Below are positions 33,508 through 42,876 of a stretch of 64,000 bases of DNA, one piece after another. A model generated the notes under the pieces. It made no database searches. It saw only the letters and a program-made list of their open reading frames with translations, and was not told where the DNA came from. The position numbers and the translations under genes were made by a program. This DNA is from Bacteroidota bacterium. GTDB taxonomy: Bacteria; Bacteroidota; Bacteroidia; Chitinophagales; LD1. The first letter of the stretch is position 1. Each line of letters opens with the position of its first letter. The DNA lies in assembly GCA_018267365.1 (NCBI GenBank), contig JAFDYQ010000002.1, positions 178,949-242,948 on the forward strand, read 5' to 3'.

Positions 33508-36387
33508 ATGATAGACTTAAAGTCCACCGACGCCTTTCGCGACCGCCACATAGGTCCGGATGACCATGAAACGAAGCAAATGCTGGGTGCCATCGGCGTC
33601 TCCTCTGTAGATGAGCTGATCAGCCAGACCGTGCCCCCATCCATTATGCGCACTACTGAGCTGGCCCTGCCTGCCGCGCAGAGCGAGTACAACTACCTGA
33701 AGGAGCTACGCAAGAAAGCACAGAAGAACAAGATCTATAAAAACTACATCGGCGTGGGCTATTATGGCAATATCATGCCTGCGGTGATCCGGCGCAATGT
33801 ATTTGAAAATCCGGGCTGGTACACGCAGTACACGCCATACCAGGCCGAGATCGCTCAGGGCCGTCTGGAGGCGCTGCTGAACTTCCAGACAATGGTAGCT
33901 GACCTGACCGGCCTGCCTATCGCCAATGCTTCCCTGCTGGATGAAGGCACTGCAGCTGCTGAGGCTATGCACCTTTTCTGGGGCGTCAAGAATAAGAAAG
34001 ACGCCGAGTTTAATAAGTTTTTTGTCTCTAATCTCTGCCTGCCTCAGACGATAGACGTGGTCAAGAGCCGCGCAGGGATATTGGAGATAGAGGTAGTAGT
34101 AGGCGACCACAAAACCGCGACTATAGATCAGTCGTACTTTGGCGCGCTGATACAGTATCCGGCAGTAGACGGCAATGTATTTGACTATAAAGATTTCACT
34201 GATAAATGTCATAGTGTAGGCTGTGCGGTGACGGTGGCCTGCGACCTGATGGCGCTCACGCTACTCACGCCTCCGGGTGAGTGGGGTGCAGACTGCGCCA
34301 TAGGCAACTCGCAGCGCTTTGGGGTGCCGATGGGCTATGGTGGCCCTCACGCGGCGTTTTTCGCCATCACTGACGAGCACAAGCGTATCATCCCCGGTCG
34401 CATCATCGGCGTATCGGTAGATGCACAGAATAACCCTGCCCTGCGCATGGCACTCCAGACACGTGAGCAGCATATCCGCCGCGAGAAAGCTACTTCAAAC
34501 ATCTGCACCGCACAGGCGCTCCTGTCTATCATGAGCAGTATGTATGCGGTGTATCACGGTCCGCAAGGCGTCAGAAACATCGCCCTGCGCATCCATACAC
34601 TGGCCAGTGTGCTGAAGAGCGAACTCACAGCCCTCGGCTACAAGCTAAGCTCGGAGAAGATATTTGACACGATCACTATCGATACCGCTGGCAATAAGGA
34701 TCTCTTCGCAAAGATCAATAGCATCGCCCTGCAGCACGAGACCAATTTCTACTACAGCTGCAATAACTATGTCTCTATATCTGTAGATGAAACGCACCAG
34801 CCGGAAGACATAGCTGATGTACTCGCGATCTTCGCAGAGGCTATAGGCAAGGCAGGCTACAAAGCCGACGTAGAAAAGATCGCTGCCGGCCTCGACATTA
34901 AGGCAGAACGCACCTCCACCTACATGACGCATCCGGTGTTTAACACGCACCACTCTGAGTCAAACCTGATGCGCTACATCAAGTCGCTCGAAAATAAAGA
35001 TCTCAGCCTCACCAAGTCTATGATCCCGCTCGGTTCATGCACTATGAAGCTCAACGCTGCTGCTGAACTGGAGCCAGTGAGCTGGGCTGAGTTTGGCGGT
35101 CTGCATCCGTTCTGCCCCGTAGATCAGGCTGCGGGCTATCAGGAGATCATCCGCGAGCTGGAGAGCTACCTCTCTGAGATCACTGGTTTCGCTGCTACCT
35201 CGCTACAACCAAACTCCGGCGCACAAGGCGAATACGCTGGCATACAGGTGATCCGCGCCTATCAGAAAGACATCGGCCAGGGTCACCGCGATATCGCACT
35301 GATACCGGCCTCTGCACACGGTACCAATCCTGCTACCGCTGTGATGTGCGGCTGCAAAGTAGTGGTCGTAGCCACGGATGATAAAGGCAACATCAACTTC
35401 GATGCTCTGGTCAAAAAAGTAGAAGAGCACAAGGACAACCTCTGCTGCCTGATGGTCACCTATCCATCTACGCACGGAGTGTTTGAAGACAACATCAAGG
35501 ACGTCTGCGCCCTGATCCACGCCAATGGCGGCCAGGTCTACATGGACGGCGCTAACCTGAATGCTCAAGTAGGCCTCACCGGTCCGGGCTTCATCGGTGC
35601 CGATGTGAACCACATCAACCTGCATAAGACATTCGCCATTCCTCACGGTGGTGGCGGTCCCGGCATGGGACCTATCTGTGTGGCTGCCCACCTGGCTCCA
35701 TACCTCCCGGGCAATCCGCTGATCAAGACAGGTGGCGAGAAGGCTATCCACGCGGTATCATCTGCGCCATACGGCAGCGCCAGCATCCTGCTCATATCCT
35801 ACGGCTACATCCGCATGCTGGGACCTGACGGCTGCAAGAAGGCAACACAATATGCGATCCTGAATGCCAACTATATCAAGGCCCGTCTGGAGGACCACTA
35901 TCCTGTGCTCTACACCGGTGCCTCTAATGGCCGCGTAGCACACGAGCTGATCATTGAGTTCCGCCACTTCAAGCATACTGTAGGTATAGAGGTAGAGGAC
36001 GTGGCCAAGCGCCTCATGGACTATGGCTTCCACGCCCCTACGGTTTCCTTCCCGGTAGCAGGCACGCTCATGATCGAGCCCACAGAGAGCGAAGACAAGG
36101 CTGAGATAGACCGCTTCTGCGATGCGCTGATCTCCATCAAGGGTGAGATCGAAAAGATACAAAACAAGACCTGGGACGCTACCGACAATCCTCTGAAGAA
36201 TGCCCCTCACACCGTAGAGATGCTCACCGCAGAGGAATGGAACCACGGCTACACCCGCCAGGAGGCCGCCTATCCGCTGCCATGGGTCAAGGAAGGCAAG
36301 TTCTGGCCATCCGTAGCGCGTATCAACAACAGCTTCGGCGATCGTAATCTGGTGTGCACCTGCCCTGATGTGGCGAGCTATGCCTAA
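33508..36387 (+). CDS. gcvP: Glycine dehydrogenase (decarboxylating), P protein
   Basis: 959 residues, the fused alpha-beta (homodimeric) form. It decarboxylates glycine and passes aminomethyl to the H protein. The N-terminal half starts RHIGPDDHE and has GGPHAAFFA; the C-terminal half has LQPNSGAQGEYAG, the NINLHKTFAIPHGGGGPG motif with the PLP lysine (Lys707), and GPGMGPI. Only gcvP is present here; gcvT and gcvH are not in the window. A strong hairpin follows the gene. Confidence 0.97.
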   Translation: MIDLKSTDAFRDRHIGPDDHETKQMLGAIGVSSVDELISQTVPPSIMRTTELALPAAQSEYNYLKELRKKAQKNKIYKNYIGVGYYGNIMPAVIRRNVFENPGWYTQYTPYQAEIAQGRLEALLNFQTMVADLTGLPIANASLLDEGTAAAEAMHLFWGVKNKKDAEFNKFFVSNLCLPQTIDVVKSRAGILEIEVVVGDHKTATIDQSYFGALIQYPAVDGNVFDYKDFTDKCHSVGCAVTVACDLMALTLLTPPGEWGADCAIGNSQRFGVPMGYGGPHAAFFAITDEHKRIIPGRIIGVSVDAQNNPALRMALQTREQHIRREKATSNICTAQALLSIMSSMYAVYHGPQGVRNIALRIHTLASVLKSELTALGYKLSSEKIFDTITIDTAGNKDLFAKINSIALQHETNFYYSCNNYVSISVDETHQPEDIADVLAIFAEAIGKAGYKADVEKIAAGLDIKAERTSTYMTHPVFNTHHSESNLMRYIKSLENKDLSLTKSMIPLGSCTMKLNAAAELEPVSWAEFGGLHPFCPVDQAAGYQEIIRELESYLSEITGFAATSLQPNSGAQGEYAGIQVIRAYQKDIGQGHRDIALIPASAHGTNPATAVMCGCKVVVVATDDKGNINFDALVKKVEEHKDNLCCLMVTYPSTHGVFEDNIKDVCALIHANGGQVYMDGANLNAQVGLTGPGFIGADVNHINLHKTFAIPHGGGGPGMGPICVAAHLAPYLPGNPLIKTGGEKAIHAVSSAPYGSASILLISYGYIRMLGPDGCKKATQYAILNANYIKARLEDHYPVLYTGASNGRVAHELIIEFRHFKHTVGIEVEDVAKRLMDYGFHAPTVSFPVAGTLMIEPTESEDKAEIDRFCDALISIKGEIEKIQNKTWDATDNPLKNAPHTVEMLTAEEWNHGYTRQEAAYPLPWVKEGKFWPSVARINNSFGDRNLVCTCPDVASYA

Positions 36388-36406
36388 TACCTCTTATTAT
36401 GATAAG

Positions 36407-36442
36407 TCTGCTTAGGAATGTGAAAGACCATACCTGAGCAGA
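36407..36442. terminator. Hairpin terminator after gcvP, overlapping the next gene's end
   Basis: TCTGCTTAGG (36407-36416) pairs with CCTGAGCAGA (36433-36442), ten pairs with one G-T, followed on the plus strand by TTTATTAT. It lies across the stop codon of the convergent hypothetical gene and may serve both. Confidence 0.55.
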
Positions 36443-36891
36443 TTTATTATGATCAGAGTCAAAACAATAAGCAGACACCCTAACTTCGCCCTATCATTAG
36501 CGGCTTTACGCTCTTCCTTTTGATCGGGAAAGTTGAGCATATTCAGGTAATCATCTGAAGTGAGCTTAAATTTTGAATCTGAACCGTGCTTCTCCATATG
36601 ATCGTCATACATATCCCTTACGCCTATGGTCACTTTATCCCCATACCCTCCATTTCTGATAAACTCCCTGCCTTTATCGGTTATTGATAGGCAGCTGTTT
36701 ACTCCTTCTGAGGCATAACCTTCAGCAATCAAATGTTGCACACCTTGACATAAATAGGCATACGATACATGCTTATAATATCGATCCGCAAATACAACAT
36801 TCAAGTCGATAGTACTATTGTCATAAAGTACTATTAAAAGATCATCTAATAAATTGTGAAGAGCTATCATAACGTTTTCAGTTTTCGGCAA
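36412..36891 (-). CDS. Hypothetical protein with C-terminal membrane anchor
   Basis: 159 residues. The N-terminal 75 residues look like a helical winged-helix-type fold (ALHNLLDDLLIVLYDN..., SITDKGREFIRNGG with the typical wing-region ending), but this is a weak guess. Residues about 133-152 (LGCLLIVLTLIIINLL) form one membrane helix; the protein is probably a tail-anchored cytoplasmic domain. It sits 4 bases downstream of nothing recognised and 4 bases after the M1 peptidase's stop on the opposite reading direction, transcribed on the same strand as it. Confidence 0.55.
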   Translation of the reverse strand: MPKTENVMIALHNLLDDLLIVLYDNSTIDLNVVFADRYYKHVSYAYLCQGVQHLIAEGYASEGVNSCLSITDKGREFIRNGGYGDKVTIGVRDMYDDHMEKHGSDSKFKLTSDDYLNMLNFPDQKEERKAANDRAKLGCLLIVLTLIIINLLRYGLSHS

Positions 36892-36895
36892 AATC

Positions 36896-39800
36896 CTAAA
36901 ATGCCCTATTGATCCCGATCACCCACCTAAACTTCACGTAACGTGAATCTGCTGCCGGCGTACTGGAGATAAAGAACGGCACATCAAAGCGGAAAGTCAG
37001 CGGCTTGATATTCTGCAGGAAGCCCCACTTCTTGATCGTCAGTGCGGCGCCTACGCCACCATCGAAGCGTAATGCCGAGAGTTCCTGCTCACCGTGGGAG
37101 TTTTGATAGGCTATAGCACCCAGGTCTCCGAAGAGGTATGTATTGAGACCGATTGTTTCCTTTAGCTTTTGATTCTTGACCGGTACGATACGGTTGAAGT
37201 CCAGTTCACCATTCACAGAGAAGCCCGACTGGCCCTTGTATGCCGGTACCACTACGCCATATTTATCGCGCTCCTGTATAGCATAGCCGGAGTAGCCGCG
37301 CAGGTTGAGGCCGCCGCCATAGTGCATGTGATTGACATCTGCGCCATAGCCACTCCACTGCTGCGGGAAGAAGCCCGCGGCGCGCATGTATTTATTCTCC
37401 ATCATGTCCTCCTCATTAGCTGCTGCATAGTAGAGTGCTGACTCACTAGGCAGCAGGCTGCCCATACCAAAGCGGCCATACACTCTGGTACGCAGGTCAA
37501 AGCGCCAGAAGCTGACGCGGTCTATGTGTGTCAGCTCGAGGTAGTGATAGTTAGATGAGGTAGAGAGCGTAGCGCTGCGCACATGGGCTGTGACCGAGCC
37601 TGCAGCTTTTGTTTTATGGTAGGTATAGGTCGCAGATACGTTGAGCGAGGCATTAAACTTATTGGACGAATCCCAGTAGGTATCCCATTCATCCTGATTC
37701 ACCAGATAGTTTTTCCAGTACGGCCTGTTCCTCGTGAAGCCTTTGAAATGGATATCGAGCGAGAAATTATTCGGCAGGTTTTTAGTGATGCCAAACTTAT
37801 ACATCTCATAGCCATCCAGCCAGCGTGACTGAAAATAGAAGCTGGTGTTCTTCATCACCTTATTCAGAGGAGTGGCGTAGCTAAACATATAGTTGATCCA
37901 GCCAGCTTTCTTCAGGTCTGCATATGCATAGTGATAGGCGCCTCCTTGTGCGAGGTGCGTATTGAGCCAGATAGTGAAATCAAATTTATGCTTGACATAC
38001 ATATAGCTACCCTTCATGTGGTAGCCCAGCTGAAAACCGGCGTAAGAATTATACCACAGGTCAGGGCGCATCCATATCCTGTACTTCTGCCAGCCTAGTG
38101 GAGGATAGATGTGCGAGTCAAAGCGCACTTCAGTATTACCTTTTAATCTATTGTCATACGCATTGATATCGGCTAGCCTTCCACTTGGATCAATGATCAC
38201 ATTTTTCACGCCACCGGGTACTTTGACCGTGGTAGTATAGGTGGGCTTCAGCTTATCCCAGCCATACCATTTGGGCAGGACGCTATCGTGCGCAGGATTT
38301 GGAAACTCTGGTGTGGTAAAGGAATCCAGCTTTTGTGTCAGGTTCTTTTCATACCAGGTATTTGGAATCGAATAGTCATATACAGAGTCCTTTTTTGAGA
38401 TTACACGTAGGTCTATCGGCATCTGCATGCGATCTTTCCGCTTTAGCTTGATACGATAGAGGTCTTTGGTACCAAGTGTATCATGGGTATGGCGTACAGA
38501 GGCTATTTTATAGTCCGGCGTCTTGGTGGTTTCGATCCATTCATCAAAAAACCAGTTAAGGTCAACATGAGTGAACTGTATGATTGAGTTGCGGAAATCC
38601 TCCGGATAGGGATGGCACATCTTCCACTGCGCTACGTAGTGTCTCATGGCCGCCTGAAAGACACTATCGCCCAGTACATACTGCAGGTTATACAGCATAG
38701 TTGCTGTCTTATTGTAGACCAGGCCGTAGCCACCGCCCTGACCCAGCGCCCCGTTGAAGCCGTCACTGTGCGTATTGATCGGCTCGTCCGTATGCATCGT
38801 AGCATCGCGCAGATAGCCCAGGTAGGCGCGGGCATCCCTGGTGCGGGCACGCTCTGAAAAGTAGCGCACATACTTATTCCTGGATGGTTTGTCAAAGGAG
38901 CTATCCTTATCTATATGCTCTATGCCCCAGATGGTGAGAAACTGCGTAAAGCCTTCATCCATCATGGCGCGGTAGGTTTCATTATTGCCCAGCATGCCGT
39001 AGAACCAATTATGACCAACCTCGTGAGCCAGCAGGCTATGGTAGCCGGGATCGCGGCCTGCATCCATCGTGATCATGGGATATTCCATACCATCCGCCGC
39101 GTCAGCTACTACTATCTTTGGCCATTCAAACATGCCAAAGGATTGCGAGTAGCACTTGACGATCCGGGCGCAGTATTCTGCACTGTTTTGCCAGCCGGCG
39201 GCATGCGGCTCCTGGCAGATGCCCACACAGCGTACGCCGTTCCACATTGTATCTATGATACGGTACGTAGGGTCTGCCGTCCAGGCAAAGTCATGCACAT
39301 TATCCGCATGGTAGATCCAGGTCTTTGTTTCGCCCTTTTTGAAAGGCGTGATAACCGATGGCTTTTCTTCCCATTTCTTATCCTTGAAGTTGCGGATGTT
39401 CAGTTTCGCTTTCAGTGTATCAGGTAGTACTTCCTTTTCATTTTGCAGCACTCCGGTCGCCTCGACTACATAGTTGGATGCAAAGGTCAGCTCTATGTCA
39501 AAGGAGCCATAGTCGCCATAAAACTCCCTGTTGAGGTGCTGATCAGTATTCCAGCCGCTCTTGCGGTCATAGACACATATCTTGGGATACCATTGGCAGC
39601 CATTGTAGTGGGTAAAGCCGTAGGCTTTATATTTCTTCATGCGCCTGCGCGTACTGCCCGCATCAAAGAAAGTGCGGAAGTTGATATCGAAAGTTACTGA
39701 CTGATTGGGCGCGAGTGGCCGGGTGAGAAAGACCTTCATCACCGTATTGTCCAGCTGCGTGCGCAATGGCTCGTCATTACTTTCTATTTTGTCGATCAGC

Positions 39801-40168
39801 GTGCCCTCCTGCTTCTTTTCATATCGGCCGTACTTGGGCTTCACATCATTATGGCGTTGCAGGTCATCCAGATAGCTGCCCGGCTGAAAGGCATTCTGAT
39901 AGAGATTGAAATACACGAAGTACAGCGTATCGGGAGAATTGTTGTAATACGTGAGATGCTCCTCGCCTCCTACTATATCCGAGCCCTCATCTATCGTTGC
40001 CTTGATCTTATATGCTACGTCCTGCTGCCAGTAACCGGCGTACGGCATCTTATTCTTCCAGTACGTCGGGTTGCTGGCAGAGCGGAAGGTCCCCTGCGCT
40101 TGTGCAGAGCTAAAAATCAACAACCAGGGAGCTAGACACACACAAATAAAACGTAGCGAAATTCTCAT
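36896..40168 (-). CDS. M1 family metallopeptidase (exported)
   Basis: 1,090 residues from ATG 40168, which opens a signal peptide (MRISLRFICVCLAPWLLIFSSAQAQ). The catalytic part has GMEYPMI (the M1 substrate motif) at about 360 and HEVGHNWF (zinc motif HExxH) at 382-389, followed by an EGFTQFL glutamate 19 residues on. The C-terminal 400 residues are rich in aromatic beta strands (ending FRWVIGINRAF) and look like an outer-membrane-type beta-barrel or its remnant. Long M1 peptidases with such tails occur in Bacteroidota. Cuts N-terminal residues from peptides; localisation periplasm or outer membrane is inferred. Confidence 0.88.
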   Translation of the reverse strand: MRISLRFICVCLAPWLLIFSSAQAQGTFRSASNPTYWKNKMPYAGYWQQDVAYKIKATIDEGSDIVGGEEHLTYYNNSPDTLYFVYFNLYQNAFQPGSYLDDLQRHNDVKPKYGRYEKKQEGTLIDKIESNDEPLRTQLDNTVMKVFLTRPLAPNQSVTFDINFRTFFDAGSTRRRMKKYKAYGFTHYNGCQWYPKICVYDRKSGWNTDQHLNREFYGDYGSFDIELTFASNYVVEATGVLQNEKEVLPDTLKAKLNIRNFKDKKWEEKPSVITPFKKGETKTWIYHADNVHDFAWTADPTYRIIDTMWNGVRCVGICQEPHAAGWQNSAEYCARIVKCYSQSFGMFEWPKIVVADAADGMEYPMITMDAGRDPGYHSLLAHEVGHNWFYGMLGNNETYRAMMDEGFTQFLTIWGIEHIDKDSSFDKPSRNKYVRYFSERARTRDARAYLGYLRDATMHTDEPINTHSDGFNGALGQGGGYGLVYNKTATMLYNLQYVLGDSVFQAAMRHYVAQWKMCHPYPEDFRNSIIQFTHVDLNWFFDEWIETTKTPDYKIASVRHTHDTLGTKDLYRIKLKRKDRMQMPIDLRVISKKDSVYDYSIPNTWYEKNLTQKLDSFTTPEFPNPAHDSVLPKWYGWDKLKPTYTTTVKVPGGVKNVIIDPSGRLADINAYDNRLKGNTEVRFDSHIYPPLGWQKYRIWMRPDLWYNSYAGFQLGYHMKGSYMYVKHKFDFTIWLNTHLAQGGAYHYAYADLKKAGWINYMFSYATPLNKVMKNTSFYFQSRWLDGYEMYKFGITKNLPNNFSLDIHFKGFTRNRPYWKNYLVNQDEWDTYWDSSNKFNASLNVSATYTYHKTKAAGSVTAHVRSATLSTSSNYHYLELTHIDRVSFWRFDLRTRVYGRFGMGSLLPSESALYYAAANEEDMMENKYMRAAGFFPQQWSGYGADVNHMHYGGGLNLRGYSGYAIQERDKYGVVVPAYKGQSGFSVNGELDFNRIVPVKNQKLKETIGLNTYLFGDLGAIAYQNSHGEQELSALRFDGGVGAALTIKKWGFLQNIKPLTFRFDVPFFISSTPAADSRYVKFRWVIGINRAF

Positions 40169-40232
40169 TAAAGAAATTTTCGCTAAAACTACCAAATTAA
40201 GTACTGCTGATGTGTGAAAAAGCAAATGCTGA

Positions 40233-40688
40233 TCAAGCCCTTCCCCTGAGCTTTTCTATGGCTCGCTCCATACGCTTCATACGCGTCTCTTCCTTCTTCG
40301 CGTTCTCTATTCGGAGCACCCACTCCCGCTGGTGTGAGTAGCTCATTTTGTCAAATGCCGCTTTGAGCTTATTTTCCTTTAGTACTTTTGCAAAATCTTT
40401 AGGGACATCTACTGTACGCTTATCCTGATCGTGCCAGACTGTCACGTCTACCATATCACCTATGTCCTTACCTATCTTCGTTCTGATACTTTTCAGCACG
40501 AGTAGCATGTGCTGCGGTGTGCCATATCTGATCAGAGAACCCTGATAGGACTCACCGTCTATGATGGCCCGGATCGGTACCCGTCCTTTCACACCATACA
40601 ATTGCTCTGTACTATAGGGAAACAACACATATACACCTCCCCCGCCTGCATCCATCAGCTCTGCCGTAAATTTTACCGCCTTTGCCAT
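40233..40688 (-). CDS. DUF1905 plus YdeI/OmdA-type protein
   Basis: 151 residues. The N-terminal half (FTAELMDAGGGGVYVLFPYS..., YQGSLIRYG) has the DUF1905 beta pattern; the C-terminal half (VPKDFAKVLKENKLKAAFDKMSYSHQREWVLRIENAKKEETR) matches the YdeI/OmpD-associated helical domain. The exact role is not known. Small gap (2 bp) to the repeat-protein gene upstream on the same strand. Confidence 0.8.
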   Translation of the reverse strand: MAKAVKFTAELMDAGGGGVYVLFPYSTEQLYGVKGRVPIRAIIDGESYQGSLIRYGTPQHMLLVLKSIRTKIGKDIGDMVDVTVWHDQDKRTVDVPKDFAKVLKENKLKAAFDKMSYSHQREWVLRIENAKKEETRMKRMERAIEKLRGRA

Positions 40689-40690
40689 CG

Positions 40691-41809
40691 TTAGTATTCT
40701 ATCGGTGTGCTCTTACCTTCGCACCAGAAGATAGTCTCGCCGCGCTGCAGAGAGTAGGACACAGTAGCGTTGTACATATTAAATGATGTCACGATCTGAT
40801 CGCTCACATCGACCTGCTTGCCAAAATAGTAACCTTTCAGCCTGCCATACTGGTCCTGATAAAGCACAAAGTCGCGGTAGGCTTTCACGGCGAGTGGTTT
40901 AAATCGCTCCTGCATTTCCAGTTTACCCTTATACCATACCCAGAAGTTATTCGATTTATCCGTATAGGCGATTACATTATTGGCTACCAGTATCTCCTGC
41001 GGCAGATCCTGCGCTATGATATGCTCCTGCCCCTCGTACCAAACCACTAGTTCGCTCTGTATATTGTAGTAGGCAAAGAAACCCTCGCCCAGCCAGTAGC
41101 GCTTGATATTATTGATCGTTGTCTCATAGGTGACTCCTTTATAGAAGAACTTAAAATTATTGTTGTAGTCTATGTACACGATAAAGTCACGCGCGCATTT
41201 GAACATGGGCGGCTCATAGTTCTCTATATTGAATATCCTGTTGTTATAAAATGCTTTGAAGATGACCGACTGATCTACATAGGCCAGGATATTGGGTCCG
41301 ATGCTCACGTTTGAATAAATGGTCGTACCATCCGGGGCAGTCTTTTGCTGGGGTATAAATTGATCTATAGCTCGGGTTTCACCACCATAGAAAACCCGGA
41401 TATCATTGAACTGGCTATTCCATGCTATGAGGCTGTCTCCTATCCAGTATTCGCCGTTTACTTGTTTGTCCAGTGTCTTCAGTTCATTATTGTAGAGTAC
41501 TCCCAGCAGGCCAAAATTCTTCCAGACAAACCAGTTGTCTGTAGCCCAATAGTCAGCGGCATTTTCACACACAGTGTAGACCTTATCTCCATAGTACACT
41601 CTCAGGCGCGAATTCTGCCCGTTGATAAAGGCCAGGAAGTTCTTGCCTACCTTGAAAGAAGTAGGCTGGATCGGCTCCAGAAAATGCCCCTCCCCATTTT
41701 CATATGCATAAAAATTGTTAGAAAGATTGGAATATGGGGCCACGCACTGCGCTACAGCAGCACCGCCATATAGCGCCAGTCCCAATAGCAATAGTCGGAA
41801 ATATGTCAT
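40691..41809 (-). CDS. Secreted protein with degenerate tandem repeats
   Basis: 372 residues from ATG 41809, which begins a signal peptide (MTYFRLLLLGLALYGGAAVAQ); 10 upstream codons were dropped. The mature chain contains about nine repeats of roughly 35-45 residues, each with a beta strand of the type hydrophobic-x-(V/A/F)-(Y/F/W)-(Y/W)-x-G/N: LRVYYGDKVY, IRVFYGGETR, FKAFYNNRIF, FKFFYKGVTY, LVVWYEGQEH, FWVWYKGKLE, LKGYYFGKQV. The regularity suggests a beta-propeller or solenoid. No known family recognised. It ends 2 bp before the YdeI-like gene. Confidence 0.7.
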   Translation of the reverse strand: MTYFRLLLLGLALYGGAAVAQCVAPYSNLSNNFYAYENGEGHFLEPIQPTSFKVGKNFLAFINGQNSRLRVYYGDKVYTVCENAADYWATDNWFVWKNFGLLGVLYNNELKTLDKQVNGEYWIGDSLIAWNSQFNDIRVFYGGETRAIDQFIPQQKTAPDGTTIYSNVSIGPNILAYVDQSVIFKAFYNNRIFNIENYEPPMFKCARDFIVYIDYNNNFKFFYKGVTYETTINNIKRYWLGEGFFAYYNIQSELVVWYEGQEHIIAQDLPQEILVANNVIAYTDKSNNFWVWYKGKLEMQERFKPLAVKAYRDFVLYQDQYGRLKGYYFGKQVDVSDQIVTSFNMYNATVSYSLQRGETIFWCEGKSTPIEY

Positions 41810-41874
41810 AGGCTCAAAGATAAACAGGATTCGTGCCAAACCAATTCATGAAAGTTAAGCTAAATTAGCCCCTG

Positions 41875-42783
41875 ATGAAGATCAGCGGTTTCACCATGGT
41901 GCGCAACGCAGGAAAGCTCTACTATCCGGTCAAGGCCTGTATTGAGAGCCTGCTGCCGCTGGTAGATGAGTTTATCGTAGCCCTGGGTGAGGGAGACCCT
42001 GATGACGACACCCTGCAGCAGATCGAGAGCATCGGCTCTGACAAGATCAGGATATATCACCGCGTCTGGGATGAGGCCCTCTTCAAAGACGGCGCCATCT
42101 TTCGCGAGGAGACGACCTTCGCCTTGCAGCAGTGCACCGGCGACTGGTGCATCTACCTACAGGCAGACGAGGTGATCCACGAGGAAGACCTGCCTAAAGT
42201 CAAAGCCGCCTGCGAAAAATATCTGGACGATAAAGAAGTAGAAGGTATGCTGATCTCCTATCATCATTTCTTTGGCGACTATGAGCATGAGGTGATTAGC
42301 CACGGCTGGTGTGCCCATGAGATCCGCATCGTGCGCAATGGTCTCGGCGCACAGTCTTACAAAGATGCTATATCCTTCCGCATAGATAATCGCAAGATGA
42401 AAGTGGCCGAGATAGACGTGCCCATCTATCACTACGGCTGGGTGCGCCCACCCGAACTCATGACCAAAAAACGCAACCTCCAGCACGATATGCACCACGG
42501 CAAAGATGGTGGTGAGGCTTATTACACACAGGATCTCTTTCAATACGGCCCCCTCGGCAGGCTGGATAAGTTTCACGGTACACACCCTAAAGTGATGACT
42601 AGCTGGTTGAGCAAGTTCAATTGGTCACACCAGCTCAACTATACCAAACAGCACCGCAATCTGAACCGTGCCCTCTACAAGCACGAAAAGCCGAAATACC
42701 GCATCCTGAACTTCATAGAGAAGAACTTCAACAACCGCCGCCAGATCTTCACTTTTACCAACTGGGTCACTATCCGCAAATAA
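41875..42783 (+). CDS. Glycosyltransferase family 2-like protein
   Basis: 302 residues. KISGFTMVRNAGKLYYPV at the N-terminus and DEFIVALGEGDPDDDT fit the nucleotide-binding half of a GT-A fold; WCIYLQADEVIHEED is the position of the acidic metal motif. The second half is unusual (GWVRPPELMTKKRNLQH). Resembles GT2 enzymes that act on lipopolysaccharide or glycoprotein glycans. Acceptor unknown. Confidence 0.8.
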   Translation: MKISGFTMVRNAGKLYYPVKACIESLLPLVDEFIVALGEGDPDDDTLQQIESIGSDKIRIYHRVWDEALFKDGAIFREETTFALQQCTGDWCIYLQADEVIHEEDLPKVKAACEKYLDDKEVEGMLISYHHFFGDYEHEVISHGWCAHEIRIVRNGLGAQSYKDAISFRIDNRKMKVAEIDVPIYHYGWVRPPELMTKKRNLQHDMHHGKDGGEAYYTQDLFQYGPLGRLDKFHGTHPKVMTSWLSKFNWSHQLNYTKQHRNLNRALYKHEKPKYRILNFIEKNFNNRRQIFTFTNWVTIRK

Positions 42784-42828
42784 CCGCCCAACGTCCATTT
42801 TTTACCAGATAAAATCGGATTCCTCTCT

Positions 42829-42836
42829 TATTTTTG
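42829..42836 (+). promoter_or_regulatory. -7 promoter box of the alcohol dehydrogenase gene
   Basis: TATTTTTG, an exact TAnnTTTG, 40 bases before the ATG. A TTTT-rich tract lies about 20-25 bases upstream but no exact TTTG is present. Confidence 0.45.
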
Positions 42837-42876
42837 TCCGGCTTCGATTTCATATCATTTTAAACAGCATAACAGA

